Source: Bacteroidota bacterium
GTDB taxonomy: Bacteria; Bacteroidota; Ignavibacteria; Ignavibacteriales; Ignavibacteriaceae
Direction: 5' to 3'
Length of the DNA stretch: 15,040 nucleotides
Assembly: GCA_024278655.1 (NCBI GenBank)
Contig: JAJRSV010000081.1
Span: 1 to 15,040, forward strand
The translations under genes and the position numbers were made by a program. Below are positions 7,220-14,650 of this stretch, one piece after another. Position 1 is the stretch's first letter, and every line of letters begins with the position of its first letter. Under the pieces are notes generated by a model. That model made no database searches. It was not told the origin of the DNA and worked only from the letters and a program-made list of their open reading frames with translations.

Positions 7220-7669
7220 ATGAAAAAGAAAATATTCTTTATAATTACCGTTGCTGTATTTTTTTCGGGATTAACGTTTGCCCAAAACAAGGGTACCGGT
7301 TTAGGTATTATTTTAGGTGAACCCACAGGCATTAGCTTTAAGCAGTGGACAACAACAACTACAGCTTTCGATGCTGCAGTTGCCTGGTCTTTTACGAACA
7401 AAGGCGCACTGCTGCTGCATGCCGACCATCTGTGGCATAACTTTGCTCTAATTCAATCCAACGTTCCGGTTTATTACGGAATTGGTGCAAGGGTTAAATT
7501 CAGAAAAGATAATACGAGATTGGGTGTAAGAATTCCTTTGGGGATTGCTTATCATCTGCAGGAAGCACCGATAGAATTTTTCCTGGAAGTTGTGCCGATT
7601 ATGGATTTAGTGCCGGCAACCGAATTTAAATTCGCAGCCGCTATCGGAGGCAGGTATTATTTCAAATAA
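7220..7669 (+). CDS. Small outer-membrane beta-barrel-like protein (DUF3996-like)
   Basis: 149 residues from the ATG at 7220, chosen because it begins a clean signal peptide (MKKKIFFIITVAVFFSGLTFAQ). The same frame is open back to a TTG at 7181, but that extension is charged and would bury the signal peptide. The mature part opens with GTGLGIILGEPTGISFK and continues as alternating aromatic/small-residue strands (AAVAWSF, LLLHADHLWHNF, YYGIGARVKF, LGVRIPLGIAY, FFLEVVPIMDLVP), ending in GGRYYFK. The terminal Phe-Lys and strand pattern fit a small beta-barrel. I associate the LGEPTGIS...LEVVPIMDLVPAT pattern with DUF3996, but this is recall. A weak AAAGG lies 7 bases upstream of the ATG. Role unknown; an envelope location is consistent with the neighbouring glycosyltransferase and LptD. 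Confidence 0.78.
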   Translation: MKKKIFFIITVAVFFSGLTFAQNKGTGLGIILGEPTGISFKQWTTTTTAFDAAVAWSFTNKGALLLHADHLWHNFALIQSNVPVYYGIGARVKFRKDNTRLGVRIPLGIAYHLQEAPIEFFLEVVPIMDLVPATEFKFAAAIGGRYYFK

Positions 7670-7685
7670 AAGCTTAGTTATTTTC

Positions 7686-7717
7686 AGCCGGGTCAATAAA
7701 ATTGATCCGGCTTTTTT
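7686..7717 (+). terminator. Strong Rho-independent terminator between convergent genes
   Basis: A 10-base-pair stem (agccgggtca with tgatccggct, one G-U pair) and A/T loop (7686-7712) are followed by TTTTTT on the plus strand. It ends the 5800-7669 gene group. From the minus strand the same stem lies just past the stop of the NYN nuclease gene (7716) but has no good T-run, so it is at best weakly bidirectional. Confidence 0.88.
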
Positions 7718-8174
7718 ATTCATCAACTCCGAACAACTTTTCCCAATCTTCACTGTTCTTTAACCGGTCGATTAATTTTTCTTCTGCATTATCATCCCCG
7801 GCAGTAAACATTTGTCTGGCAAATTCTTCGCTTGTTATAACATTACACGAACACTTTCTCGCGAAATCAACAATGCTTAAATCGGACGAGACCACCACTA
7901 AATTCCTCCGGTTCTTACTATCTTCTATCTGTTTTCTTATTTTATCATCGGCTGTTTTGTTATCCGAATAAATTATTTTAGCAAATGAGAGTCGTATCGG
8001 ATTGTTTTCATAACCGTCGAAGTGAAGAGTGACTTTAGCTTTTTTATTATGAAAGTAATCCTCTATTAAGAAAGCCAGCTTTTCCCTGCTGCTTTGTTTA
8101 TCCTGCTGCTGCAGTTTCTGTAGCTTGCTGATTTTTCCTATTAAATTATTTCCGTCGATTATGTAATGCCGCAT
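7716..8174 (-). CDS. YacP/Rae1-like NYN-domain (PIN-fold) ribonuclease
   Basis: 152 residues, one PIN-like NYN domain of the YacP family; in Bacillus the relative Rae1 cuts mRNA in ribosomes. The conserved acidic residues of the metal site are visible: D7 in YIIDGNNLIG, D53 in HFDGYEN, D76/D77 in KTADDKI and D98 in VVSSDLSIVDFA. The closing part (residues 112-119, VITSEEFA) matches the end of the fold; the C-terminal 25 residues are charged, possibly helical. The start lies 10 bases after the lptD stop, so both are probably one transcript with lptD first. No antitoxin-like partner is next to it, so a stand-alone housekeeping RNase is favoured over a VapC-type toxin. No SD is evident. Confidence 0.85.
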   Translation of the reverse strand: MRHYIIDGNNLIGKISKLQKLQQQDKQSSREKLAFLIEDYFHNKKAKVTLHFDGYENNPIRLSFAKIIYSDNKTADDKIRKQIEDSKNRRNLVVVSSDLSIVDFARKCSCNVITSEEFARQMFTAGDDNAEEKLIDRLKNSEDWEKLFGVDE

Positions 8175-8184
8175 AATTTTATGA

Positions 8185-10731
8185 TTACCGTGTATTAAAG
8201 AATTGATCCTGTTTTGTAATTTTCAAATCCTGCAATTGCGGTGCCTTAATTCTTATCTCGAACCTGTAGCCCTGGTAAGTACCAATCGGATTCCAGGTGA
8301 AGTTCATAATCCAGCAGTGCAAATCTCTCGAAACTCTTATTTGCGGAGCTACAAACTCATTTTGCTGCAAGTTGTAATTTCCCGTAATCGAAAATTTCCA
8401 GTTGGGTGTAAGGTTAAAATTCAAACTGCCGTTAATATTCGAAGAAATAAATTCATTTTCGGGAGTCGGTCGGCTTAAATTATAAGTGTACGAAAGTGTA
8501 ATATCCCAGGGAATGGTGAAGTCGGGGTCTCTGTTAGTATAAAGTCCCTGGTAAACACTTCTGTTTTCCATATCAACAATACCGAACTCATCGCTGGTTG
8601 TTGCAGAAAGATTCCTTTCATCCGACTTTAACTTTTCGCCCGACAAACGAAGACTGGCGGTTAAATTAAAATTGGTCATCCTAAATAAACCTTTTCCTTC
8701 ATCGATAAGGAATTTATTTACTCTGCTTGTTGTTCCTGCATAATCGTAAAGAGTAAAAGTATTAGAACCGGAAAAATCGAAGAAGTCGCTTATCTGGGTT
8801 CTGTAGCTTACTCTTAAATCGGAAAAATTAAGCGAATCAGCCGCAAAGTTGTATCCCATTCCAAGGTTAAAATTTAACAACTGATATTTTTCTTCTTTGT
8901 CTGTTGTGTCGGTCGGGTCAACACGGGTTTTCATTTCAAAAATGTTTCCCATCGAAAAAGATATTGCCGATACTTCCTGGCTTGATGGACCACCGTAAAT
9001 TTCTCTTTCGTATTTGTTGTACTTAACTTCGGTACCGTCAGTCAGCCGGTACGAATCGTAATATCCCCAGCCGGGAGTAGAAAAATCGGGACGGTACGAA
9101 TATGTAATGCTTGGTGTTACAGTATGACGGAAAGCCGAAATACCGGGAATGATAGAAGGAAACATCCCGTAAAATTTTGTTGAAGCGCTTATGCGCGTAT
9201 CGAAGGTTCTTACAAAATTAATTTCGTTAACATCGTTTGTTACAACCGAATCTTCGCCGGTTGATGATGTGATTACAACTTTTTTGACTCTCTTGTTGTA
9301 CCATCTTTCCTGGTAACTCAACTTCGGTGTTATGCTGAAATATCCGACCTTCGGCGAAAAGTCGAAAGTGAGATTGTGCCTTACGCCCGCTCTTATCTTC
9401 AGGTCGCCGCCTACTTTATTCCGCTGATTCTGGAATTGACCGTTATACGCAAATCCGAAATACTCGTACCACGAGCGTTCACCCGAGCCGAATTCACTCC
9501 TGAAAGGATAAACCTGCGACTGGGTAAAATTTATTGAAGGCAGCACTTCGTAAACATCATTCGTTTGTATTAACTGCCTCCGGTTGTAGTTTAATGTTAA
9601 ACTACTTCCCGATTCTTCCCAGGTTTTTGAAAGCGTTGCGTTCGATATAATCTGATCGCGTAAAAGATCGTTGATATTTCCTACATTCCTGTTAAGATAG
9701 TTGGTCGAAACAAACTCAAGGTTCGCATCGAACCTTAATGTAGGCGTAATCGTTTGGTTATGATACCATCTTATCCGCCAGTCTTTCTGTTCGGAAAAAT
9801 CGGGGTCTGTAGATTCGCCCTGTGTAAAATCGGAGAACGAACCTTCGATGTTACCTGTGTACGAATATCTTTTAGCATACCTGAACCTGCTTGTCAGTCT
9901 GAAACTTCCGCGTGTGTAATAATCTAATGTTAAGTTCACATCCATGTAATCGCTTATAGCCCAAAAGTAACCCATACGTGCAAGGTATGTTCCGTAAGTA
10001 GCGTCCTCACCGAACACCGGTGCAATCAACCCCGATCTTCTGCCGGACTGTAACGGAAAAACCGCAAACGGAAGCGGGATGGGAAACGGCACATCGCCGA
10101 AGTAAAGCCAAATCCATTCGGCAACTGCTTCTTCATCCTGGATAATTTTCATTCGCGGTGCTTCGAAATAGTAATGCGGACATTCCTTATCGCAGGTTGT
10201 ATACCTTCCGTGCTTGATGAAGTAAGTTTTCTTATCAACCTTTTTAATTTTTTCACCGGAGTAAAATGTTCCTTCGAACTCGGTATTGGCAGCAGCCATT
10301 GTTCCCTGCCCAGTTTTAAAATTATACGTCATTGCTTTGCCCTGGTAACTTTCGCTGCCTTCAACCAGTACGGGTGTGTTAATCAGCTTTCCTCCGGCGG
10401 AATCGGAAAGTTCTCCTTCGGCTTTTATTTTGTTGTTGCTGAAATCTATATAAATGTTTGCACTGGTTATTTTCATGCTCTTATATTCTATCTTACCGTC
10501 TCCGAACATGTTCATCTGTTTCTCTTTCACATAAAAGATAAGCGAATCGGAAGCCGATGAATAGACAACGGTGTCTATATCTGATTTTTTTCTTACTTTT
10601 TCTTGAACCAGCGTATCGATTGCGGAAACGTTAAGCGTATCGGGGAATGATAGGTTTAAAGAGTCTGCTTCCTGCGCAGATGCAATGCGGAAAAATATTA
10701 AACACAAAATGGCTGTAAAGGAGAATTTCAT
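8185..10731 (-). CDS. lptD: LPS-assembly outer-membrane protein LptD (OstA/Imp type)
   Basis: 848 residues. LptD forms the outer-membrane barrel that, with LptE, places lipopolysaccharide in the outer leaflet. Residues 1-19 are a signal peptide (ending RIASA). Residues ~50-180 form the periplasmic OstA/LptA-like jellyroll, with the repeating FYVKEKQMNMFGDGKIEY, AEGE and GTMAAANTEFEGTFYSG strands. Residues 180 and 184 are cysteines in TTCDKECPHYYFEAPRM, at the position where LptD proteins carry a conserved Cys. The FPLQSGRRSGLIAPVFGE stretch (225-242) is a family hallmark before the barrel. Residues ~245-848 are beta strands rich in Tyr/Phe/Arg. C806 in DLHCWIMNFTWNP lies in the conserved C-terminal segment of Bacteroidota-style LptD. 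Length and order are complete. The start ATG is followed directly by the signal peptide and has no SD. Expected gene partner lptE is not in this window. Confidence 0.92.
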   Translation of the reverse strand: MKFSFTAILCLIFFRIASAQEADSLNLSFPDTLNVSAIDTLVQEKVRKKSDIDTVVYSSASDSLIFYVKEKQMNMFGDGKIEYKSMKITSANIYIDFSNNKIKAEGELSDSAGGKLINTPVLVEGSESYQGKAMTYNFKTGQGTMAAANTEFEGTFYSGEKIKKVDKKTYFIKHGRYTTCDKECPHYYFEAPRMKIIQDEEAVAEWIWLYFGDVPFPIPLPFAVFPLQSGRRSGLIAPVFGEDATYGTYLARMGYFWAISDYMDVNLTLDYYTRGSFRLTSRFRYAKRYSYTGNIEGSFSDFTQGESTDPDFSEQKDWRIRWYHNQTITPTLRFDANLEFVSTNYLNRNVGNINDLLRDQIISNATLSKTWEESGSSLTLNYNRRQLIQTNDVYEVLPSINFTQSQVYPFRSEFGSGERSWYEYFGFAYNGQFQNQRNKVGGDLKIRAGVRHNLTFDFSPKVGYFSITPKLSYQERWYNKRVKKVVITSSTGEDSVVTNDVNEINFVRTFDTRISASTKFYGMFPSIIPGISAFRHTVTPSITYSYRPDFSTPGWGYYDSYRLTDGTEVKYNKYEREIYGGPSSQEVSAISFSMGNIFEMKTRVDPTDTTDKEEKYQLLNFNLGMGYNFAADSLNFSDLRVSYRTQISDFFDFSGSNTFTLYDYAGTTSRVNKFLIDEGKGLFRMTNFNLTASLRLSGEKLKSDERNLSATTSDEFGIVDMENRSVYQGLYTNRDPDFTIPWDITLSYTYNLSRPTPENEFISSNINGSLNFNLTPNWKFSITGNYNLQQNEFVAPQIRVSRDLHCWIMNFTWNPIGTYQGYRFEIRIKAPQLQDLKITKQDQFFNTR

Positions 10732-10832
10732 AATTCAAAGATAAGAATATAAGAGAATTATGTATAGTGTTAATTGAAGACGAATTACATTCAAATAATG
10801 TTACAATAATTGTTGTGAGATGTCAGTGTAAA

Positions 10833-11795
10833 TTAAAATCCATGAAAAACCAGTGCCGATGCACCTTTTATTCCCGCCTCGTTTTTTAGTTTAGCCGGAA
10901 TAACTTTTATGCGGGATTTATTCGGCTTCATTACTCTTTCTTTTAACGACTCTTTTATCGAATCGAATAGCGGCTTGCCGAAACCCGATACTCCCCCGCC
11001 TATTATATACGTTGGAATGTCAAGCACATTAGTAAGTGAAGCAAGTGCTGCACCTAACTTTAAGCCGGTATCTTTTATTACTTGAATAGAATATTCATCA
11101 CCTTTATCGGCTGCTTCTTTTATTTTTCTTGGAGTTAATAAATTGTAATTGTTATTTATGAGTTTAAACAGAAGCGGACTTTTTTTATTACGTAAATCTT
11201 TTTTTACTCTTTCTGTTAAATACTTATTACCGATATACGCCTCTATACAGCCGTAAGAACCGCAATTGCATTTTGGTCCTTTGTAATTTATAGAGATATG
11301 TCCAACTTCTCCTGCAGCGCTGAATTCGCCTCTGTAAATTCTTTTGTTCATTACTATGCCGCCGCCCACCCCGGTACCAAGAGTAATCATAATAAACGAA
11401 TCGTATCTAACTCCGTTACCAAAAATCAACTCGCCTATTGCAGCAGCGTTTGCATCATTCTCAATGTAAACAACTTTTTCGAATTCAACACTTACGGCAC
11501 GACCAATATTTACTTTGCCCCAGCCGGGAAGGTTCGGCGGATTTTCGACTGTGCCCTTAAGCGGATTAACAGTTCCCGGGCATCCGATTCCTATTCCTTC
11601 AATCTCAACTCCGCTTGCCAATAAAATATCGTGAATTCCTTTTTTAATATTTTCAATTACCTTTTGCGGTCCTTTTGAAGCATCGGTTGCAACTGAATGT
11701 TTTCGAATTATTTTTCCGTTTTCAGATACAAGCCCGAGTTTTATGTTCGTACCGCCAAGGTCAACGCCTACGGCGTATTTTGTTTTCGTTTTCAT
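10833..11795 (-). CDS. ROK-family sugar kinase (glucokinase-like)
   Basis: 320 residues, full length for the family. ROK kinases phosphorylate glucose or another hexose (N-acetylmannosamine and fructose kinases also occur). Residues 9-20 (VGVDLGGTNIKL) form the ATP phosphate-binding motif. Residues 111-121 (IENDANAAAIG) hold the catalytic Asp (D114). Residues 138-147 (TLGTGVGGGI) follow. E163 and H166 in AGEVGHI together with C176, C178 and C183 of CNCGSYGCIEAY form the ROK zinc-binding and sugar-site signature. IGGGVSGFG lies near 265-273. No DNA-binding N-terminal domain is present, so it is the enzyme, not a ROK repressor. It is encoded on the minus strand, 173 bases beyond the next minus-strand gene, with a repeat block between. 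No SD. Sugar specificity is not visible; glucokinase is the default reading. Confidence 0.88.
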   Translation of the reverse strand: MKTKTKYAVGVDLGGTNIKLGLVSENGKIIRKHSVATDASKGPQKVIENIKKGIHDILLASGVEIEGIGIGCPGTVNPLKGTVENPPNLPGWGKVNIGRAVSVEFEKVVYIENDANAAAIGELIFGNGVRYDSFIMITLGTGVGGGIVMNKRIYRGEFSAAGEVGHISINYKGPKCNCGSYGCIEAYIGNKYLTERVKKDLRNKKSPLLFKLINNNYNLLTPRKIKEAADKGDEYSIQVIKDTGLKLGAALASLTNVLDIPTYIIGGGVSGFGKPLFDSIKESLKERVMKPNKSRIKVIPAKLKNEAGIKGASALVFHGF

Positions 11796-11849
11796 AAACT
11801 ATGTTTTAGTTACCGTATTTTTTATAAGTCTGTTGCAAAACTAATACTT

Positions 11850-11950
11850 GTCACTCTGAATCACGACCTGCCTTCCGCAGGCAGGCTTGTCGGGATGAAG
11901 AGTCTCTACTTTGTTAAGGTTGAGATTCCCTGCCTAACGTCAGGCAGAAA
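11850..11950. repeat. REP-like block of three inverted repeats
   Basis: Three hairpins occur in about 80 bases. The first has 7-base arms cctgcct/aggcagg around tccgc (11867-11885), widened by CGA/TCG at 11864-11866 and 11890-11892. The second pairs agtctctac with gttgagatt (11901-11909 with 11919-11927; one mismatch and one G-U). The third has ctgcct/aggcag arms (11930-11947). The first and third share the CTGCCT/AGGCAG word. None has a T-run in either direction. It fits the REP palindromes seen between genes in this group of bacteria; that link is recall. Confidence 0.55.
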
Positions 11951-11968
11951 CTCAAAAGTACACAAAGT

Positions 11969-12964
11969 TCATTTTAATGCAGCAAGCGACTTATTAATTT
12001 TATCGATAATTATACCGGCAATACGCAATGCACGCAACCCGTCTTCGCCGGATACTACAGGTGTTTTATCGTTCAACACGGTATCCACAAAAAGCTCCAG
12101 TTCATACTTAAGCGCATTATGTTCTTTTTGTTCCGGCTGTTCGTACACAAGCCGTTTCTTTTTATCGCCAACTCCTATTTCGCCGAATGAAATATAACCT
12201 TCTTCAACTTCCTTATCTACCGGAAGCAGCCGGTACACTTCCGAAACTCCGGTTACGAAATCCAATGCTATATAACAATCCTGCTGAAAGATGCGCATCT
12301 TCCGCATCTTCTTTTGCGAAATGCGGCTTGCCGTAACGTTGGCAACGGCACCGTTCTCAAACTGAATTCTTGCGTTTGCTATGTCGATATTATCGGACAC
12401 TACTGCAACTCCGCTCGCTTCTATATTTTTTACTTTGCTTTTAACAAAGCTTAAAATTATATCGATGTCGTGAATCATTAAATCGAGCACGACCGCAACA
12501 TCGGTTCCGCGTGGATTAAACTGCGCAAGCCGGTCGGTTTGTATAAACTTGGGATCGGAAATATATTTCTCCATCGAAACTACCGCGGGATTGAAGCGTT
12601 CGATATGTCCAACCTGCAGTTTTAATTTTTTATCATTGGCAAGCTGAACGAGCATCTCCGCTTCGGTAATGGTTGCGGTAATCGGTTTTTCGATAAACAC
12701 GTGCTTACCGTTTTGAAGAAACAAACTTGCAAGCTCGTAATGTGCGCTTGTGGTTGCGGCTATAGAAACCGCATCTACTTCGTTAATAACATCTTCGAGC
12801 GAATTAAAACTTTTAACATTAAACTCACCTGCAACCGATTCGGCAGCATCCCGGTCGGCGTCGTAAACTCCTGTAAGTTCACAATTATCTATCATCTTAT
12901 ACATCTTAGTATGAAGCTTGCCAAGATGTCCGGTTCCTATTACAGCTACTTTCAGTTTATCCAT
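11969..12964 (-). CDS. Gfo/Idh/MocA-family NAD(P)-dependent oxidoreductase
   Basis: 331 residues. The N-terminal Rossmann fold carries AVIGTGHLGKLH (GxGxxG at 10-15). Residues 92-94 are the family EKP motif within HVFIEKPITAT, and D161 to D166 (VVLDLMIHDIDI) give the conserved HD pair of the catalytic half (H165, D166). GHIERFNPA (119-127) and DRLAQFNPRGTDV are features I associate with the subgroup found near lipid A genes, including the UDP-GlcNAc 3-dehydrogenase GnnA. That is a hypothesis only, as no lpxA, lpxB or gnnB is here. The start ATG overlaps the stop of the upstream T9SS plug gene by one base (TAATG), implying translational coupling. The likely role is oxidation of a sugar or sugar nucleotide; the substrate is unknown. 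Confidence 0.86.
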   Translation of the reverse strand: MDKLKVAVIGTGHLGKLHTKMYKMIDNCELTGVYDADRDAAESVAGEFNVKSFNSLEDVINEVDAVSIAATTSAHYELASLFLQNGKHVFIEKPITATITEAEMLVQLANDKKLKLQVGHIERFNPAVVSMEKYISDPKFIQTDRLAQFNPRGTDVAVVLDLMIHDIDIILSFVKSKVKNIEASGVAVVSDNIDIANARIQFENGAVANVTASRISQKKMRKMRIFQQDCYIALDFVTGVSEVYRLLPVDKEVEEGYISFGEIGVGDKKKRLVYEQPEQKEHNALKYELELFVDTVLNDKTPVVSGEDGLRALRIAGIIIDKINKSLAALK

Positions 12965-14193
12965 TATTTTTTCCTCGGAAGTTTAGCATAACCGATTATC
13001 TTTTCGTACCCACCAAAGTTCGGTTCATTGTAGTAAAGAAATATATCATATTCTTTTGTTGTATCCCATGTATTACCTTCAAGCACAAGCCAATCGTCAT
13101 TAACAATTTTACCATCTTCCTCGTCGGCTACAACGTACTGGTAGTCGTAAATTCCTCTTCGCAACGGAAGAGTAATTGAATAGACACCCGCTTCTTCTTT
13201 TAATCTGTACTTTGGTGACAGCTTCCAGTTGTTAAAAGCACCTACAATATAAATGTCGCTGTAAACATCATCGGGCGGACGGATAGAAAAGGTAACATTC
13301 AAATAAGTTGCCTGCGGATTTTTGTAATCCATATAGAGTTTGTTTCCGTTTAAGTCGGGTGACGCATTTAAAAAGAAACGTGAGAATTCCAGTCCGTCTC
13401 TTTGGGCTTTAACATTTTTAGTATTAAAATAATTGAAGTCTCTTATATCAACCTGCCTGTACTCGTTACCGGCGGCAATATCGCGGGCAATAAATTCGAA
13501 CTTCCGGTTAGCGTCCCACTTAAACTGCCGTTCGAGAGTGTTGTCGTTTCGTTTAACAACTATTGGATAATATTCTTTTCTATTCTCAATAATTTCAATT
13601 CTATCTACATAAGAAGGATAAAACTGTTCGGGCAGATAAAATTCTGTAGTAATATTAAACACTTTGGCAAGGTCTGTAGGCCAATAGGTTTTATCTTCAA
13701 GCTGGTCGCGCTTTAATCGTGCGTTCAGTTCAACTTCAGGTTTAATCACATAAAATCTTCCCGAAGCGTAAACGATTGATGTATCCTGCCTGTCGGTTAT
13801 ATAAAAAATCCATTTACCGGAAAACGGGAACTCGATATAATTATCTCTGTCGGGAAAAGAACCTTTGAAATGATAATCGGCATCTTCAACTGTAAAAGGC
13901 AGCCGCTCGAAATCAAAAAGAAGCAACTGGTTTTTATTTTGATTAAGCAGGAAAATATTATCGGTCGGTGTCCATCCTTTATCGCAGAAACGGAAAAGGA
14001 TATTGAGTGTCGGTTCAAAGTCTGCCTGCACATCGAATTCAACAACAAGTTTCTTATCGGTGGTAATTACCGGAAGGGAAAACCTCTCACCCGAAGGATA
14101 AACTTCCAGACTTTTGATTTTTATATCCTGCTCCTGTGCGTAGAGTGTAAATGTGCTGAAATAAAACAGAAGAAGAACAAAATATTTAAACAA
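12964..14193 (-). CDS. T9SS plug protein (DUF5103 family)
   Basis: 409 residues. The family was found as the protein that plugs the SprA translocon of the type IX secretion system in Flavobacterium. Residues 1-20 are a signal peptide (MFKYFVLLLFYFSTFTLYAQ). Residues 24-150 form the first plug domain: SLEVYPSGERFSLPVI, LFRFCDKGWTPTDN, YIEFPFSGKWIFYI and a closing GRFYVI. Residues 151-300 form a middle beta domain. Residues 314-357 resemble a CBM48/E-set fold (IYIVGAFNNWKL, IYDYQYVV), then LEGNTWDTTKEYDIFLYYN and the end GYEKIIGYAKL. The start is TTG. An in-frame stop lies 21 bases upstream and no ATG or other good start fits, and an AAAGGGG sits 5 bases upstream. It is 11 bases past the 79-residue gene and overlaps the next gene by one base. 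Its presence fits the two T9SS cargo proteins nearby. Confidence 0.86.
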   Translation of the reverse strand: MFKYFVLLLFYFSTFTLYAQEQDIKIKSLEVYPSGERFSLPVITTDKKLVVEFDVQADFEPTLNILFRFCDKGWTPTDNIFLLNQNKNQLLLFDFERLPFTVEDADYHFKGSFPDRDNYIEFPFSGKWIFYITDRQDTSIVYASGRFYVIKPEVELNARLKRDQLEDKTYWPTDLAKVFNITTEFYLPEQFYPSYVDRIEIIENRKEYYPIVVKRNDNTLERQFKWDANRKFEFIARDIAAGNEYRQVDIRDFNYFNTKNVKAQRDGLEFSRFFLNASPDLNGNKLYMDYKNPQATYLNVTFSIRPPDDVYSDIYIVGAFNNWKLSPKYRLKEEAGVYSITLPLRRGIYDYQYVVADEEDGKIVNDDWLVLEGNTWDTTKEYDIFLYYNEPNFGGYEKIIGYAKLPRKK

Positions 14194-14198
14194 AGTAT

Positions 14199-14205
14199 CC
14201 CCTTT
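14199..14205 (-). promoter_or_regulatory. Shine-Dalgarno supporting a TTG start
   Basis: Minus-strand AAAGGGG, 5 bases before the TTG at 14193-14191. It overlaps the stop codon of the upstream gene by one base. With the in-frame stop 21 bases upstream it fixes TTG as the start of the T9SS plug gene. Confidence 0.55.
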
Positions 14206-14444
14206 CAGATATCAAAAATTTCTACACATTTAATTGAGCCGTAAGGAACGAATATCTTTACCATTTTTCCTTCGCGCATCGCCTCGAGCAAAAGCCCGTC
14301 GTCGAATGCGCTTACAAGTCGCCCTGTTTTAAAAACAATTTCATATACTGGTTGATTCGTGTTGGGATCGGTAGTTACACCGTAATTTTCGTTCATTGTT
14401 ATGTTTAATGTTTGATTTAAATATTCCGTCCAGTCTATTCGCAT
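14205..14444 (-). CDS. Small unrecognised protein heading the T9SS-plug operon
   Basis: 79 residues. I do not recognise the family. It has no signal peptide, membrane segment or cysteine pair (a single C73), so it is probably cytosolic. It begins MRIDWTEYLNQTLNITMNE, then a short Asn/Thr/Pro turn (25-32) and a beta-type stretch VYEIVFKTGRLVSAFDDGLLLEAMREGKMVKIFVPYGSIKCVEIFDI. Alternating hydrophobic residues suggest a small beta barrel or beta sheet with one helix at about 48-58. The translation start is well supported: AAGGAG lies at 14455-14460, 10 bases before the ATG. It is followed after 11 bases by the T9SS plug gene, so it is co-transcribed with it. It could be an RNA- or protein-binding regulator of that operon, but nothing in the sequence shows this. 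Confidence 0.7.
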   Translation of the reverse strand: MRIDWTEYLNQTLNITMNENYGVTTDPNTNQPVYEIVFKTGRLVSAFDDGLLLEAMREGKMVKIFVPYGSIKCVEIFDI

Positions 14445-14592
14445 TTAATTTTATCTCCTTCTTATTATAATTTTATTTTTGAATTAAAATATAGTGCTTT
14501 CGGTATAATTTAGCTATAACAATAAACCTGCATTGCGGGATTTTTAATTACGGATTCTTTTGCTGATTAGATTGAACAAACTAACATTTCAT

Positions 14593-14624
14593 AAAAAAAC
14601 CCTCACCATATATGATGAGGGTTT
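14593..14624 (-). terminator. Rho-independent terminator downstream of pntB
   Basis: On the minus strand a 9-base-pair stem (aaaccctca with tgagggttt, plus-strand 14597-14624) is followed by a run of seven T. It lies 27 bases beyond the pntB stop codon and should end that transcript before the 79-residue gene. Confidence 0.88.
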
Positions 14625-14650
14625 AATTACGACTAATAATAATTTGTCTT

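Noticed and set aside
7716..8174. VapC-like toxin of a toxin-antitoxin pair
   Set aside because: The NYN/YacP motifs and 152-residue length fit the housekeeping family, and there is no small antitoxin gene next to it; the neighbour is lptD.
10736..10743. Perfect TAnnTTTG (TATCTTTG on the minus strand) just upstream of lptD as a promoter
   Set aside because: It lies so close to the ATG that transcription would start at or inside the codon, and no TTTG sits at the expected distance upstream; it is likely chance in A/T-rich DNA.
10803..10813. Short palindrome acaat-a-attgt upstream of lptD as an operator
   Set aside because: Five-base arms in A/T-rich DNA are expected by chance and no repressor is associated.
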